In this document: piece by piece, positions 28,566 to 36,982 of the stretch | Numbering within the stretch: position 1 is the first letter of the stretch | Layout: the number at the start of each line of letters is the position of its first letter | Origin: Halorubrum sp. Atlit-26R | GTDB taxonomy: Archaea > Halobacteriota > Halobacteria > Halobacteriales > Haloferacaceae | NCBI RefSeq assembly: GCF_003666015.1 | Contig: NZ_QPLT01000006.1 | Coordinates: 1 to 64,000, forward strand | Direction: 5' to 3' | Length of the DNA stretch: 64,000 bases | Notes under the pieces: generated by a model | The model's database searches: none | What the model saw: the letters and a program-made list of their open reading frames with translations, nothing else | Told to the model about the DNA's origin: nothing | Program-made: the position numbers and the translations under genes

Positions 28566-28946
28566 GTGCTATGGGCAAGGTTCCGGCGGACTCATCAAAA
28601 GGCTTCTGGAAGGAGCCACCGAGGTGTTTCTGGACGAACGTGTTCGCTCTCGCGAATATTGTCGACTCTGGGCGCTGTATGAGACTATAGTCGCAATATA
28701 ATTGAACATACATCCACCGAATCCATCACGATCGACCCCTCGCGTCGGACCCGTTTTCGACGATCATCGAATATTCTCGGCCGGGAACGGCCCCCAGACG
28801 CGTCGGCGAGATCGAGCGTGTGACGAGGACGCGTGCGTCTCCGAGAGGGTGCGTGTGGAGTCGGGGCGCGCCGCGGGACCGGTTTCGACACGGGCAGGAC
28901 CGACGCCGACGCGAAGGGGTTTGTGTCTCCCCCGCCGATCCGACGT
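28566..28946. promoter_or_regulatory. Divergent gap between korA and a flavin oxidoreductase gene
   Basis: This 381-bp gap holds no credible gene. On the korA side, reverse-strand GCCTTTTGATG about 30-40 bases upstream of the ATG is a weak TATA candidate. An AT-rich patch contains the perfect palindrome GACTATAGTC (28683-28692) followed by CAATATAATTG (28694-28704), about 120 bases from korA and 240 bases from the other gene. It could be a regulator site. Confidence 0.35.
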
Positions 28947-29591
28947 ATGGACACGACAGCGACGGTCGAGGCGGTCGAGGCGGTCGGCCCCGACACGTAC
29001 GCCCTCCGCTTCCGCGCGCCCGACGGGTTCGCGGCCGAACCCGGACAGTTCGTGAAGCTCGGCACCGAGATCGACGGCGAGTCGGTGGCGCGCTTCTACA
29101 CCCTCTCGTCGCCCCGCGTCGGCGAGACGTTCGAGGTCACGGTCGGCATCGACCCCGACGAGGGCGGCGAGTTCTCGGCGTTCCTCTCGGACGCCGAGGC
29201 GGGCACCGAGATGACGCTCGCCGGCCCGTTCGGCGACCAGCACTACGACGGCGAGCCCCGCGCGGTCGTGATCGCGGGCGGGCCCGGGGTCGGCCCCGCG
29301 GTCGCCATCGCGGAGCGCGCCCTCGACGAGGGCGCCGAGGCCGCGGTCGTCTACCGCGACGACGACGTCGCCCACGCCGACCGGATCGACTCCCTCCGCG
29401 AGCGCGGCGCCGATATTCGGCTCCTCGACGCGGACGAGCCCCTGACCGACGCCGTCGCCGAGGTTCTCACCGGCGCGGACGGCAAGACGGTGTTCGTCTA
29501 CGGGTTCGCCGATCTCGTCGCGGACGCCGAGGCCGCCGTCGACGCGGCCGGCGGTGACGCGGACGCCGCGAAGGTCGAGAACTTCGGATAG
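28947..29591 (+). CDS. FAD/NAD(P)-binding oxidoreductase, ferredoxin-reductase type
   Basis: This 214-residue protein has a flavin-binding barrel with the RxYS/T-like motif RFYTLSSP (near residue 50) and a nucleotide-binding half with GGPGVGPAVA (near 112). It resembles the compact reductase module that moves electrons between NAD(P)H and an iron-sulfur or flavin partner. The C-terminal aromatic residues typical of plant-type FNR are not obvious; the last residues are VENFG. Partner unknown. Confidence 0.82.
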   Translation: MDTTATVEAVEAVGPDTYALRFRAPDGFAAEPGQFVKLGTEIDGESVARFYTLSSPRVGETFEVTVGIDPDEGGEFSAFLSDAEAGTEMTLAGPFGDQHYDGEPRAVVIAGGPGVGPAVAIAERALDEGAEAAVVYRDDDVAHADRIDSLRERGADIRLLDADEPLTDAVAEVLTGADGKTVFVYGFADLVADAEAAVDAAGGDADAAKVENFG

Positions 29592-29657
29592 CGGGTTCCC
29601 GGATAGCCGACTTCGCCCTGCGGCCTCCCAGCGCGCTCCCCGCCGGTGCCGCCACGC

Positions 29658-29667
29658 TTTATAAATA
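29658..29667 (+). promoter_or_regulatory. TATA box of the aldo/keto reductase gene
   Basis: TTTATAAATA, a near-consensus haloarchaeal TATA box, ends 19 bases before the ATG at 29687, implying a leaderless transcript. Confidence 0.6.
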
Positions 29668-29686
29668 GCGCCCGAGAGGGACGCGT

Positions 29687-30712
29687 ATGGACTACCGACG
29701 ACTCGGGAACACCGGACTCAGCGTCTCGGAGCTCTGCTTCGGGACGTGGCGGTTCGGGCGCGAGACGAACGGCGTCGTGGAGACGGGCCGCGAGGAGTCG
29801 CACGAACTGCTCGACGCGGCCGCGGACCGCGGGATCAACTTCATCGACACCGCCAACGTGTACGGGACGCCGAACGGGAAAAGCGAGGAGTTCATCGGCG
29901 AGTGGCTCGCCGACCGCGACCGCGAGGACTACGTCATCGCCTCGAAGGTGTACTTCCCGTTCGACGGGCGCGGCGAGCCCGGTCCCAACGACTCGGGGCT
30001 CGGTCGGAAACACATCCGCGCGCAGATCGAGGGCACGCTCGACCGACTCGACACCGACTACCTCGACGTCTACTACATCCACCGCTGGGACGAGGAGACG
30101 CCGATCGAGGAGACGATGCGCGCGCTCGACGAGCTGGTCGCCGAGGGGAAAGTGCACCACCTCGGCGCGTCGACGATGGCGGCGTGGCAGCTGACGAAGG
30201 CGCAGTGGACCGCCGACGTCAACGGCTACGCCTCCTTCGACGTGGTCCAGCCGCTCCACCACGCGGGCTACTACGAGGACGTGAGCGAGTACCTCGACGT
30301 CTGTGTCGACCAGGACCTCGCCGTCTGCCCGTACTCCCCGCTCGCGGGCGGGTTCCTCACCGGGAAGTACGAGCGCGCCGACCCGGACGACCCCGAGAAG
30401 GTGATCGCGCCCGACGGCTCCCGCGCGAGCTTCGACGACCGGTTCGAGCGGTTCTACCTCTCCGAGCGCGGCTGGAAGGTGCTCGACGCGGTCCGCGACG
30501 TGGCGGACGAGCTCGACGCGACGCCCGCGCAGGTCGCGCTGGCGTGGCTCACCGGGTGGGACGAGTTCACCTGTGTCCCCATCGTGGGTGCGCGGACGGT
30601 CGACCAGCTCGACGAGAACGTCGCGGCCGCCGACCTCGACCTCTCCGACGAGCAGTGGGACCGGATCATGGACGCGCGGTACGCCCCCGACGGGACGCTC
30701 TGGGGCCACTGA
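29687..30712 (+). CDS. Aldo/keto reductase
   Basis: This 341-residue TIM-barrel reductase has the family tetrad: aspartate and tyrosine in FIDTANVYG, lysine in IASKVYFPF and histidine in YYIHRWD. The N-terminus YRRLGNTGLSVSELCFGTW is typical of the subfamily related to potassium-channel beta subunits. It should reduce an aldehyde or ketone with NADPH. Substrate is unknown. Confidence 0.92.
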   Translation: MDYRRLGNTGLSVSELCFGTWRFGRETNGVVETGREESHELLDAAADRGINFIDTANVYGTPNGKSEEFIGEWLADRDREDYVIASKVYFPFDGRGEPGPNDSGLGRKHIRAQIEGTLDRLDTDYLDVYYIHRWDEETPIEETMRALDELVAEGKVHHLGASTMAAWQLTKAQWTADVNGYASFDVVQPLHHAGYYEDVSEYLDVCVDQDLAVCPYSPLAGGFLTGKYERADPDDPEKVIAPDGSRASFDDRFERFYLSERGWKVLDAVRDVADELDATPAQVALAWLTGWDEFTCVPIVGARTVDQLDENVAAADLDLSDEQWDRIMDARYAPDGTLWGH

Positions 30713-30740
30713 GACGTCGGTTCACCCGGCTAAGCGCCAG

Positions 30741-31199
30741 CTATTCGTCGAAGTCCGGCAGGTCGTCCGGCGCGTCGAAGTCGGCCTCCCAGTCGATGTA
30801 CTCCTCCTTGAGCGTCTCGCAGACGATCTGTCCGAGTTCGGTCAGGCCGGCGTTGATCGCGGAGACGGTCCCCCACGAATCGAGGTCCGGGTGGAGGTCG
30901 CGCTCCTTCCAGTCCTCGGGGAGCCCCGGCGCGTGGTAGCCGACGCGGTCAGCGAAGTCGTCCCAGAAGAAGTCGAACCGGGAGACGAGATCGAGGTCGA
31001 CCGCGATCCGCCAGTCGGTCTCGTCCATGTCGGTGGTGTCGACCCACTCGGAGAACGCGTCCTCCCACGCCCCCTCGCGGAGGAGCGCCTCTAAGTCGTC
31101 GCGGCGGTACTCGCCGCCGGCGACCTCGGCGTCCTCGTACTCGTTCGGGTCGACCGCGGCGAGTTCGGGGGGCTCCGGCGTCTCGACGTCGAGTGACAT
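30741..31199 (-). CDS. Conserved haloarchaeal protein of unknown function
   Basis: This 152-residue acidic protein has no recognised domain. It contains many aromatic residues (WRIAVDLDLVSRFDFFWDDFADRVGYHAPGLP region) and no cysteine motif beyond a single cysteine. The ATG at 31199 is chosen over an upstream extension because the upstream stretch is low-complexity basic and would overlap the promoter of the divergent gene. Confidence 0.75.
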   Translation of the reverse strand: MSLDVETPEPPELAAVDPNEYEDAEVAGGEYRRDDLEALLREGAWEDAFSEWVDTTDMDETDWRIAVDLDLVSRFDFFWDDFADRVGYHAPGLPEDWKERDLHPDLDSWGTVSAINAGLTELGQIVCETLKEEYIDWEADFDAPDDLPDFDE

Positions 31200-31355
31200 G
31201 CGACGGTATGGGCGGCGACGGGGCAAAACCCTACGGGAACGTAGCGCGCCGGGGCGGTCAGCCCGTGCGTGTGTGCGGCGCGCCCGATCCGGTCCGTCCG
31301 TCGTTCCCCGCGCCCGATCCGGTTCTTTTACCGCGGTCCCGTTCCGAGGGCGGGT

Positions 31356-31769
31356 ATGGACCTCCGCGCCGTCTCGCGTCGCGTCGGGATCGCCGCCGCC
31401 GTCGTCACCGTCGTCGCGCTCGTCGCCCCGTACGCGGTCATCACGGGGGCGGAGTACACGAGCCAGCTGGCGACCTACTACGCCTCCGGCGTCGTCGGCT
31501 GGACCGGGATCGCGCTGTTCGCGCTGCTCTCCGCGGTCGTCATCGCCTCCGTCGAGCGGGGGAACGTTGACCCCGGGACGCTCGCGGGAGCGGCGGTCGT
31601 CCTCGGCGTCGCGACGACCGCGAGCGCGGCGACGTGGGCGCTCGCCGTGGAGCCGAGCCCGGTGTTCCGCGACCACCTCTGGCTGGTGTGGCACGCGCGC
31701 GTCGTCGTCGCGCTCTCCGTCCCCGTGCCGCTCGCCGCCGCGGTGTACGCTCGGGCGCTGTTGACGTAG
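31356..31769 (+). CDS. Small four-helix membrane protein, function unknown
   Basis: This 137-residue protein has four hydrophobic segments (about residues 10-30, 42-62, 73-94 and 110-132). Conserved residues are few (HLWLVWHAR before the last helix). A TATA-like TTCTTTTACC about 25-30 bases upstream suggests a leaderless mRNA. It lies just before the SRP RNA gene. Confidence 0.75.
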   Translation: MDLRAVSRRVGIAAAVVTVVALVAPYAVITGAEYTSQLATYYASGVVGWTGIALFALLSAVVIASVERGNVDPGTLAGAAVVLGVATTASAATWALAVEPSPVFRDHLWLVWHARVVVALSVPVPLAAAVYARALLT

Positions 31770-31811
31770 TCGCGGGACGCGGTCGGCGCTCTCTCCCCGC
31801 CGAACGAAAGG

Positions 31812-31819
31812 CCCTTAAG
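31812..31819 (+). promoter_or_regulatory. TATA box of the SRP RNA gene
   Basis: CCCTTAAG lies about 25-30 bases before the inferred 5' end of the 7S RNA. Confidence 0.4.
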
Positions 31820-31840
31820 TTGGCCTCCTGTACCCCGAAG

Positions 31841-32148
31841 TGGACTAGGTCGGGCGGTTAGGCCCCGCTCGTTACCCGTGAGGCAGTCTTCAGCGGGGAC
31901 CGAACAGCGGGCACGTCCGGTCAGACCGGCGCGGGCCCCGAGAGCCAACGTGGAAGCCTCGTCCGCCGGGGACAGCGGTCCGCGGCGCCCGCTCGCAGGA
32001 GCGGTCCGTCGCGGTTCGTCGGCGACACTGGGTCAGGCGCGGAAGCGAGCAGCCCACCGCCGGACGCCCGTCGCTCGTCGGGTCGCGGGGTGGAGGAGGC
32101 AATCGGGATACCCCGCGCCGGAACGCCGGGCTACCCCGCCTGTCCGCC
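31841..32148 (+). ncRNA. ffs: Signal recognition particle (7S) RNA
   Basis: The highly conserved helix 8 of SRP RNA is present at about 32030-32056: GGTCAGG, a GGAA tetraloop-type apex and AGCAGCC on the return strand, which bind SRP54. The archaeal Alu-domain start is recognisable near 31847-31895 (GGGCGGTTAGGCCC, then GTTACCCGTGAGGC). Length, about 305 bases, matches haloarchaeal 7S RNA. The ends are estimates, from the TATA-like box upstream and a T-rich TTTCGTTTCG-like stretch downstream. SRP19, its protein partner, is encoded at 11734-12012. Confidence 0.9.
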
Positions 32149-32267
32149 ATTCATACTTCGTTTCGTTCGGTGAGCGGTTGCGCTACGTCGTTGTGATCGC
32201 CGGCGTGAGCGTCGACACCGCAAGAGTTTGTTTATGAATAGACGCTGTCTGCTCGGAAATCTATTTA

Positions 32268-32329
32268 TAAATAATCGACACCGTCACCGCGAACACCGCC
32301 GAAGCCCCGGTCGCTCGCTTAGAAATAAT
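32268..32329 (+). repeat. Solo leader unit of the repeat family
   Basis: CTATTTATAAATAATCGACA is followed by AACACCGCCGAAGCCCCGG and then by GTCGCTCGCTTAGAAATAAT. This matches the TATA-plus-leader part of the R-elements (the 57-bp unit repeated at 52687-52857) without the hairpins. It ends at the AATAAT that borders the 680-bp inserted element. Confidence 0.7.
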
Positions 32330-33009
32330 CAGATCTGTTGAATTCCTCAGTACGTGCTGTATTCTGACCCGGTTGCGACAAATACAGGTGACTCACGGAT
32401 CGGTCAGTACAGACGTAGCGACGGGCGATTTCGGGAGTGGGTATCGCAGATCGGAGCCTACGGTTCGATATTTAAATAATCGTGAGCGACAGCGACGAAC
32501 TCCTATAAAAAGAGAGTGCGGTGGCGCGCCTGCGAGCGGCCGGAGCGAAGCGGAGGTCGCGAGCCAGCCCGCGAGGTCGCCGGCGCTACGCGCCGGCTGC
32601 CAGAGGGACCTTCGGTCCCTCGCTGGACGCGGTGAGCGCTCGCAGAGCGCGAACCGCGAGGCTGGGGAGGCGTGAGGTGCGGTCGCTGTGCGGGGCGGGA
32701 CTCAAAGGGGCAGTCGCGAGGGCGAAGCACGCCGCAGTAAGCACCGCAGTGAGGGAGCGACAGCGACCGAGCGAGGCGCGCAACAAGGCGCGCGAGCCGT
32801 CGCGACTGGGGCTTTGAAGCCGTTCACCGCGGTAGCGTCGATCATGTATACATAGCCGACAGCACCACCGCGACCCGACTTATAAACACCTACGCCATCA
32901 CACTGAGCGACATACGCCACTCACTCCCGCACACGATCAAGAAGCGGCTCCCATCGACCGGCTGTTTCAGGCAAGAATGTATCTGAAGAATAGGATTTCA
33001 ACAGAGTCG
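32330..33009 (-). mobile_element. 680-bp MITE-like element with terminal inverted repeats, carrying R2
   Basis: The left end CAGATCTGTTGAATTCC and the reverse complement of the right end CGACTCTGTTGAAATCC agree at 13 of 17 positions. Identical 6-bp direct repeats AATAAT flank it (32324-32329 and 33010-33015). Sequence on either side joins into one leader unit of R3, so the element seems to have inserted there. It has no transposase gene. A related, more diverged copy lies at 43537-44122 and matches on both sides of the hairpin core. Its ends resemble those of haloarchaeal insertion sequences, but no specific family can be named. Confidence 0.6.
32503..32818 (-). repeat. Structured GC-rich repeat R2 (expanded second stem)
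   Basis: This is an R-family copy in reverse orientation inside the 680-bp element. H1 is imperfect: CAGTCGCGA at 32711-32719 pairs with TCGCGACTG at 32800-32808, with GGC/GCC beyond one mismatch. In place of a simple H2 there is a string of perfect small hairpins: 32579-32586 with 32590-32597, 32603-32610 with 32614-32621, and 32628-32633 with 32653-32658. In element orientation it ends in CTCTTTTTATAGG, a T-run that could terminate transcription. No protein is credible here. Confidence 0.8.
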
Positions 33010-33015
33010 AATAAT

Positions 33016-33362
33016 TGACCGCGGATCCGCGATGAACACCGCCGAAGCCCCAGTCGCTCGGCTGTACGACGATACCATTTATAAACTCCTAATCGACACG
33101 ACCACCACCGAAGCCCCAGTCGCGAGGCGGCCGTACGCTCGTTGCGCTCCTCGGTCGCTCACTTCGTTCGCTCCCTGCGGTGCTTACGTCGCCTACGGCC
33201 GCCTCGCGACTGCCCCTTCGAGTCCCGCCCTGCACAGCGCCTCACGCCTCCCCAGCCTCGTCGCTGGCGGCTGGCGCCGCCAGCGACTCCCTCGCGCGTG
33301 CTGCCTCGCGGCCTCCGCTTCGCTCCGGCCGCTCGCAAGCACGCGCCACAGCGGCCGCAGAA
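33016..33362 (+). repeat. Structured GC-rich repeat R3
   Basis: R3 starts with two leader units: a partial one at 33016-33060, interrupted by the 680-bp element, and a full one with TTTATAAA at 33078-33085. H1 is a perfect 19-bp inverted repeat (33117-33135, 33194-33212). H2 is a perfect 12-bp stem (33260-33271, 33276-33287) with a 4-base loop. H3 has 8-bp outer arms (33294-33301, 33339-33346). It abuts the 3' end of the acetyltransferase gene. Confidence 0.85.
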
Positions 33363-33380
33363 CAGAATCGGTCTCGCGGC

Positions 33381-33965
33381 TCAGCGGCCGGTGTCGTACT
33401 TATAAGTCGCCGAGTCCGGGTCGATCCCGAAGTCCTCGGCCGACTCCTCGGGCTCGTCGTCGCCGGTCGGCTCGGCGTCTTTGAACGCCTTCCGGAGGCT
33501 GCTGGGCATCTCGAACGCGTCGACCGCGAGCGCGAGGCCGACGACCCCGCCGCCGAGGAACTCCCGCTTCTCGGTGAGGCGGTCCGAGAGCGCGGGCGGG
33601 AGGTCGTCGGTGTCGACGCGCTCGAAGCCGAACTGCGCGAGGTACTCGGGTTGGTCGGTGAGCACGTACACCGTCTCGAACCCGTCCGCGGCCGCGGTGT
33701 CGACGAGGCGCTCGACGACGTGCGCCCCGACGCCGCGGTCGCGCCACTCGGGGAGGACGCCGATGCCCGTGAGCTCGATCCGGTTCGCCTCGTCCTCGTC
33801 GCCGCGGTGGAGGCGGAGCCGGCCGAACCCCGCCCGGTCGCCGGACTCCTCGTCGACCGCGATCACGTAGTCCCGTGACCGGAAGGCGACGTCGTCGAGC
33901 CCCAGCTGCTCGATCGCGTCCAACAACCACGCCTCGTCACGGTTCTTGGCGTCGCGGACGTACAT
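33381..33965 (-). CDS. GNAT-family N-acetyltransferase
   Basis: This 194-residue protein has the GNAT fold: the strand before motif A (RIELTGIGVLPEWR), the acetyl-CoA loop RDRGVGAHVV, and the later strand VYVLTDQPEYLAQFGFERV. The C-terminus carries an acidic tail. The ATG at 33965 (MYVRDAKNRDEAWL) is chosen over upstream starts, which would add a basic low-complexity stretch. The target is unknown. The 3' end lies beside repeat R3. Confidence 0.85.
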   Translation of the reverse strand: MYVRDAKNRDEAWLLDAIEQLGLDDVAFRSRDYVIAVDEESGDRAGFGRLRLHRGDEDEANRIELTGIGVLPEWRDRGVGAHVVERLVDTAAADGFETVYVLTDQPEYLAQFGFERVDTDDLPPALSDRLTEKREFLGGGVVGLALAVDAFEMPSSLRKAFKDAEPTGDDEPEESAEDFGIDPDSATYKYDTGR

Positions 33966-34135
33966 AGAGGGCCGTAGGAGACCGGAGGTGAAAAGCGGTT
34001 CCCCGACGGACGCGTCCGCCTTCCGCGGCCCGTGACGCCGGCCGGCTCGTCTCGCGCGCCCGCGGCGGGTCGCTATTGCCCGCCGCGCAAGTCGCATCGG
34101 GCCGCTTTTGCCCGCCGACCGCCGACCGGACGCGT

Positions 34136-36043
34136 ATGGAGTTCGCCGCGCTGGCGGAACGGGCGGAACGGGTGGCCGCGAACGACGGCGACATCGAGAC
34201 GACGCTCGCGGTCGCCGCCCTGCTCGCGGACGCCGGCGCCGCTGACGGCCCTGACGGCGGCGAGGACGACAGCGCCGAGGGCGACGAGTCCGCCGACGAC
34301 CTGCCCGTCGTCGTCCGGTTCCTCCTCGGGCGGGTCTTCCCCGCGCACGACACCCGAACCCTCGACGTCGGCCCCGCGCTCTGTCGCGAGGCGATCGCCC
34401 GCGCCGCGGGCCAGAACGTCTCCGCGGCGGACGTCGAGGACCGCCTCGCCGAGCGCGGCGAGATCGGCGCCGTCGCGGCCGCGTACGACTTCGGCGGCCA
34501 GCGGGGGCTCGCCGCGTTCGGGAGCGGCCGCGACGCGCTCACGGTGGCCGAACTCGACGCGGAACTTCGCGACCTCGCGGCCGCGAGCGGCGAGGGGAGC
34601 GAGTCGCGCAAGCGGGACGCGCTGTTCGGCCTGTTCACGCGCTGTTCGCCGAGCGAGGCGGCGTTCCTCGCCCGACTGGTCCTCGGCGAGATGCGGCTCG
34701 GCGTCGGCGAGGGTACCGTCCGCGACGCGGTCGCAGAGGCGTTCCTCGTGCGGGACGGGGAGCCCGAGTCCGCCGACGTGGATTCCGGTGAGGCGTTCGA
34801 ACCGGACGCTGCCGAACTCGCCGCGCCCGAGGACGCCGTCGCGGCCGTCGAGCGCGCGCTTCAGGTGACGAACGACTACGGCCGGGTCGCGGTCCGCGCC
34901 CGCGACGAGGGGCGCGCGGGGCTCCGCGCGGAGTCGCTGCGCGTGGGGCGACCCGTTCAGGCGATGCTCGCGCAGGCGGGCACCGCGACCGACGCGGTCG
35001 ACGCCTTCGGCGAGGTCGCCGTCGAGACGAAGTTCGACGGCGCTCGGGTTCAGGTCCACTACGAGCCGGACGGGGACGCGCCGGACGGGGACGCGCCGGA
35101 CGCGGGCGGGGGGGACGGCGACGACGCGCTCGGCCCGCGGCTCTACTCGCGGAACATGGACGACGTGACCGAGGCGCTCCCGGAGATCGTCGAGCACGTC
35201 GCCGAGCGCGTCGACGCCCCGGTCATCCTCGACGGCGAGGTCGTCGCGGTCGACGACGAGGGCGACCCGCTCCCGTTTCAGGAGGTGCTGCGGCGGTTCC
35301 GCCGCAAGCACGACGTGGACCGCATGCGCGAGGCCGTCTCGCTGCGCTTCCACGCCTTCGACTGCCTCCACGCCGACGGCGACGACCTGCTCGATCGCTC
35401 CCTCCGCGAGCGGCACGACCGGCTCCGGGGGGTCCTGCCGGACGCGGCCGCCGACCTCACGCTCGCCGACGACCCCGAGGCGATCGCGGCCGAAGAGCGG
35501 GCCGCGCTCGACGCGGGTCACGAGGGCGTCATGCTGAAGAATCCCGAGGCGGCGTACACCCCCGGCGACCGCGGGCGCGACTGGCTGAAACGCAAGCCGG
35601 ACGTGGAGACGCTCGACGCCGTCGTCGTCGGCGCCGAGTGGGGAGAGGGGCGCCGCGCCGAGCTGTTCGGCACGTTCCTGCTCGCGGTTCGCGCGGAGGA
35701 CGACGCGAGGGACGCCCCGGACCGCGACGCGGCCGACCGCGACGACGACCTCGCGCCCGCGGGCTACGCCACGGTCGGGAAGGTGGCGACGGGGATCACC
35801 GACGAGGCGCTCGCGGATCTCACGGAGCGGTTAGAGCCGCATGTCGTCGACGAGACGGGGACGACGGTGGCGTTCGACCCCGAACTGGTGGTCGAGGTCG
35901 GCTACGAGGAGATTCAGACCTCGCCGACGTACTCGGCCGGCTACGCCCTCCGGTTCCCCCGGTTCGTCGGCGTCCGCGAGGACAAGGGGGTCGACGACGC
36001 CGACTCGCTCGCCCGGGTCCGGCGGCTCGCCGGCGACGAGTGA
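34136..36043 (+). CDS. lig: ATP-dependent DNA ligase
   Basis: This 635-residue enzyme seals nicks in DNA. The N-terminal DNA-binding domain (about 1-260) is followed by the nucleotidyltransferase domain with the AMP-binding lysine 299 in ETKFDGARVQ (motif KxDG), LYSRNMDD, ILDGEVVAV, LRFHAFD, EGVMLKN and DWLKRKP. An OB domain ends the protein. It has acidic low-complexity inserts (around residues 35-55 and 310-330, the latter with a short GDAPDGDAPDAGGGDGD repeat) typical of salt-adapted proteins. ATP dependence is inferred from the archaeal family. Confidence 0.95.
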   Translation: MEFAALAERAERVAANDGDIETTLAVAALLADAGAADGPDGGEDDSAEGDESADDLPVVVRFLLGRVFPAHDTRTLDVGPALCREAIARAAGQNVSAADVEDRLAERGEIGAVAAAYDFGGQRGLAAFGSGRDALTVAELDAELRDLAAASGEGSESRKRDALFGLFTRCSPSEAAFLARLVLGEMRLGVGEGTVRDAVAEAFLVRDGEPESADVDSGEAFEPDAAELAAPEDAVAAVERALQVTNDYGRVAVRARDEGRAGLRAESLRVGRPVQAMLAQAGTATDAVDAFGEVAVETKFDGARVQVHYEPDGDAPDGDAPDAGGGDGDDALGPRLYSRNMDDVTEALPEIVEHVAERVDAPVILDGEVVAVDDEGDPLPFQEVLRRFRRKHDVDRMREAVSLRFHAFDCLHADGDDLLDRSLRERHDRLRGVLPDAAADLTLADDPEAIAAEERAALDAGHEGVMLKNPEAAYTPGDRGRDWLKRKPDVETLDAVVVGAEWGEGRRAELFGTFLLAVRAEDDARDAPDRDAADRDDDLAPAGYATVGKVATGITDEALADLTERLEPHVVDETGTTVAFDPELVVEVGYEEIQTSPTYSAGYALRFPRFVGVREDKGVDDADSLARVRRLAGDE

Positions 36044-36131
36044 GCCGGGGCGGGAGGGCGGCGGTCGATGCGGTCCCCAACGGCGTTCCGCCACGCGAAA
36101 CCCCTTGACCCTCGGGCTCGTAGGATCGGAT

Positions 36132-36947
36132 ATGCCAGGCCCGCTCGGCGACGCGACGCGGCGCGACCTCACCGACGCGGCCGCCGCCCGGCTCGCGGCC
36201 GACGGGTTCGAGGTCGAGCGCCCGGAGAGCGGCGCCGAGCCGCCGGCGGTCGCGACCCGCGGCGACGACGAGGTCGCGGTCGAACCGCTCGCCGCGGACG
36301 ACGCCACGCCGACCGTGATCGTCTCGCGGCTCGGCCACGCGCTCGCCCGCGACCGCCGGGTCCTGTTCGTCGCCCGCGACGCCGACACCGCGGCCGCCGT
36401 GCGCGACCTCCTCGCCGACCCGCCGCTGCTCGCCGCGCGCCGCGACGGCCGCCGAACCTTCCACCTCGGCCCGGACCGGATCCCGGTCGCCGGCGGGGGC
36501 TACGCCTGCGTCCGCGCCGAGGGGCCCGGAGACCCGACGTTCGCGTGGCGCGAGACGGACACCCCGGTCGGCCCCGTCCCGGCCCACTCGGACGTCGACG
36601 CCGCCGCGGTCGACGACGAGGGGCGACCGGTCGTCCCCCGGCTCGTCTGTGAAGTCGACGGAGAGCCGGTCGCCGTTCTCGCCGGCGTCGAGAGCCTCCG
36701 GACCCCGCCGGACGCGGCGTTCCCGTTCGCCTACCGCCGCGACCCGGACGACAAGCGGTTCCGCGTTCGCCGTGGCGACGACGGGACCGTCGTCGAGAGT
36801 GTCGGCGGGTTCGCCGCGCTGCGCGAGGCCGGCTACGTCCCGGTCCCGATGCCCTTGGTCCCGGAACACGCGCTGGGGCGCGAAATCGGCGACGACGCGC
36901 TCACGTCGGCGTGGGAGCTGTCCGTGATCGACGAGGGAGAGCGATAG
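36132..36947 (+). CDS. Conserved haloarchaeal protein of unknown function
   Basis: This 271-residue protein is rich in alanine, aspartate and arginine, with no transmembrane segment and no motif I recognise. It may have two domains, split near residue 140. Its start lies about 90 bases after the DNA ligase stop, and the next gene begins 35 bases after it, so the three may be co-transcribed. No function can be assigned. Confidence 0.65.
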   Translation: MPGPLGDATRRDLTDAAAARLAADGFEVERPESGAEPPAVATRGDDEVAVEPLAADDATPTVIVSRLGHALARDRRVLFVARDADTAAAVRDLLADPPLLAARRDGRRTFHLGPDRIPVAGGGYACVRAEGPGDPTFAWRETDTPVGPVPAHSDVDAAAVDDEGRPVVPRLVCEVDGEPVAVLAGVESLRTPPDAAFPFAYRRDPDDKRFRVRRGDDGTVVESVGGFAALREAGYVPVPMPLVPEHALGREIGDDALTSAWELSVIDEGER

Positions 36948-36982
36948 CCACCCTCAAGGCGCCCGCGGCCGCAGGCTGCGAC

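Noticed and set aside
28566-28946. tRNA or small RNA gene in the korA gap
   Set aside because: No cloverleaf or conserved RNA motif was found by reading both strands.
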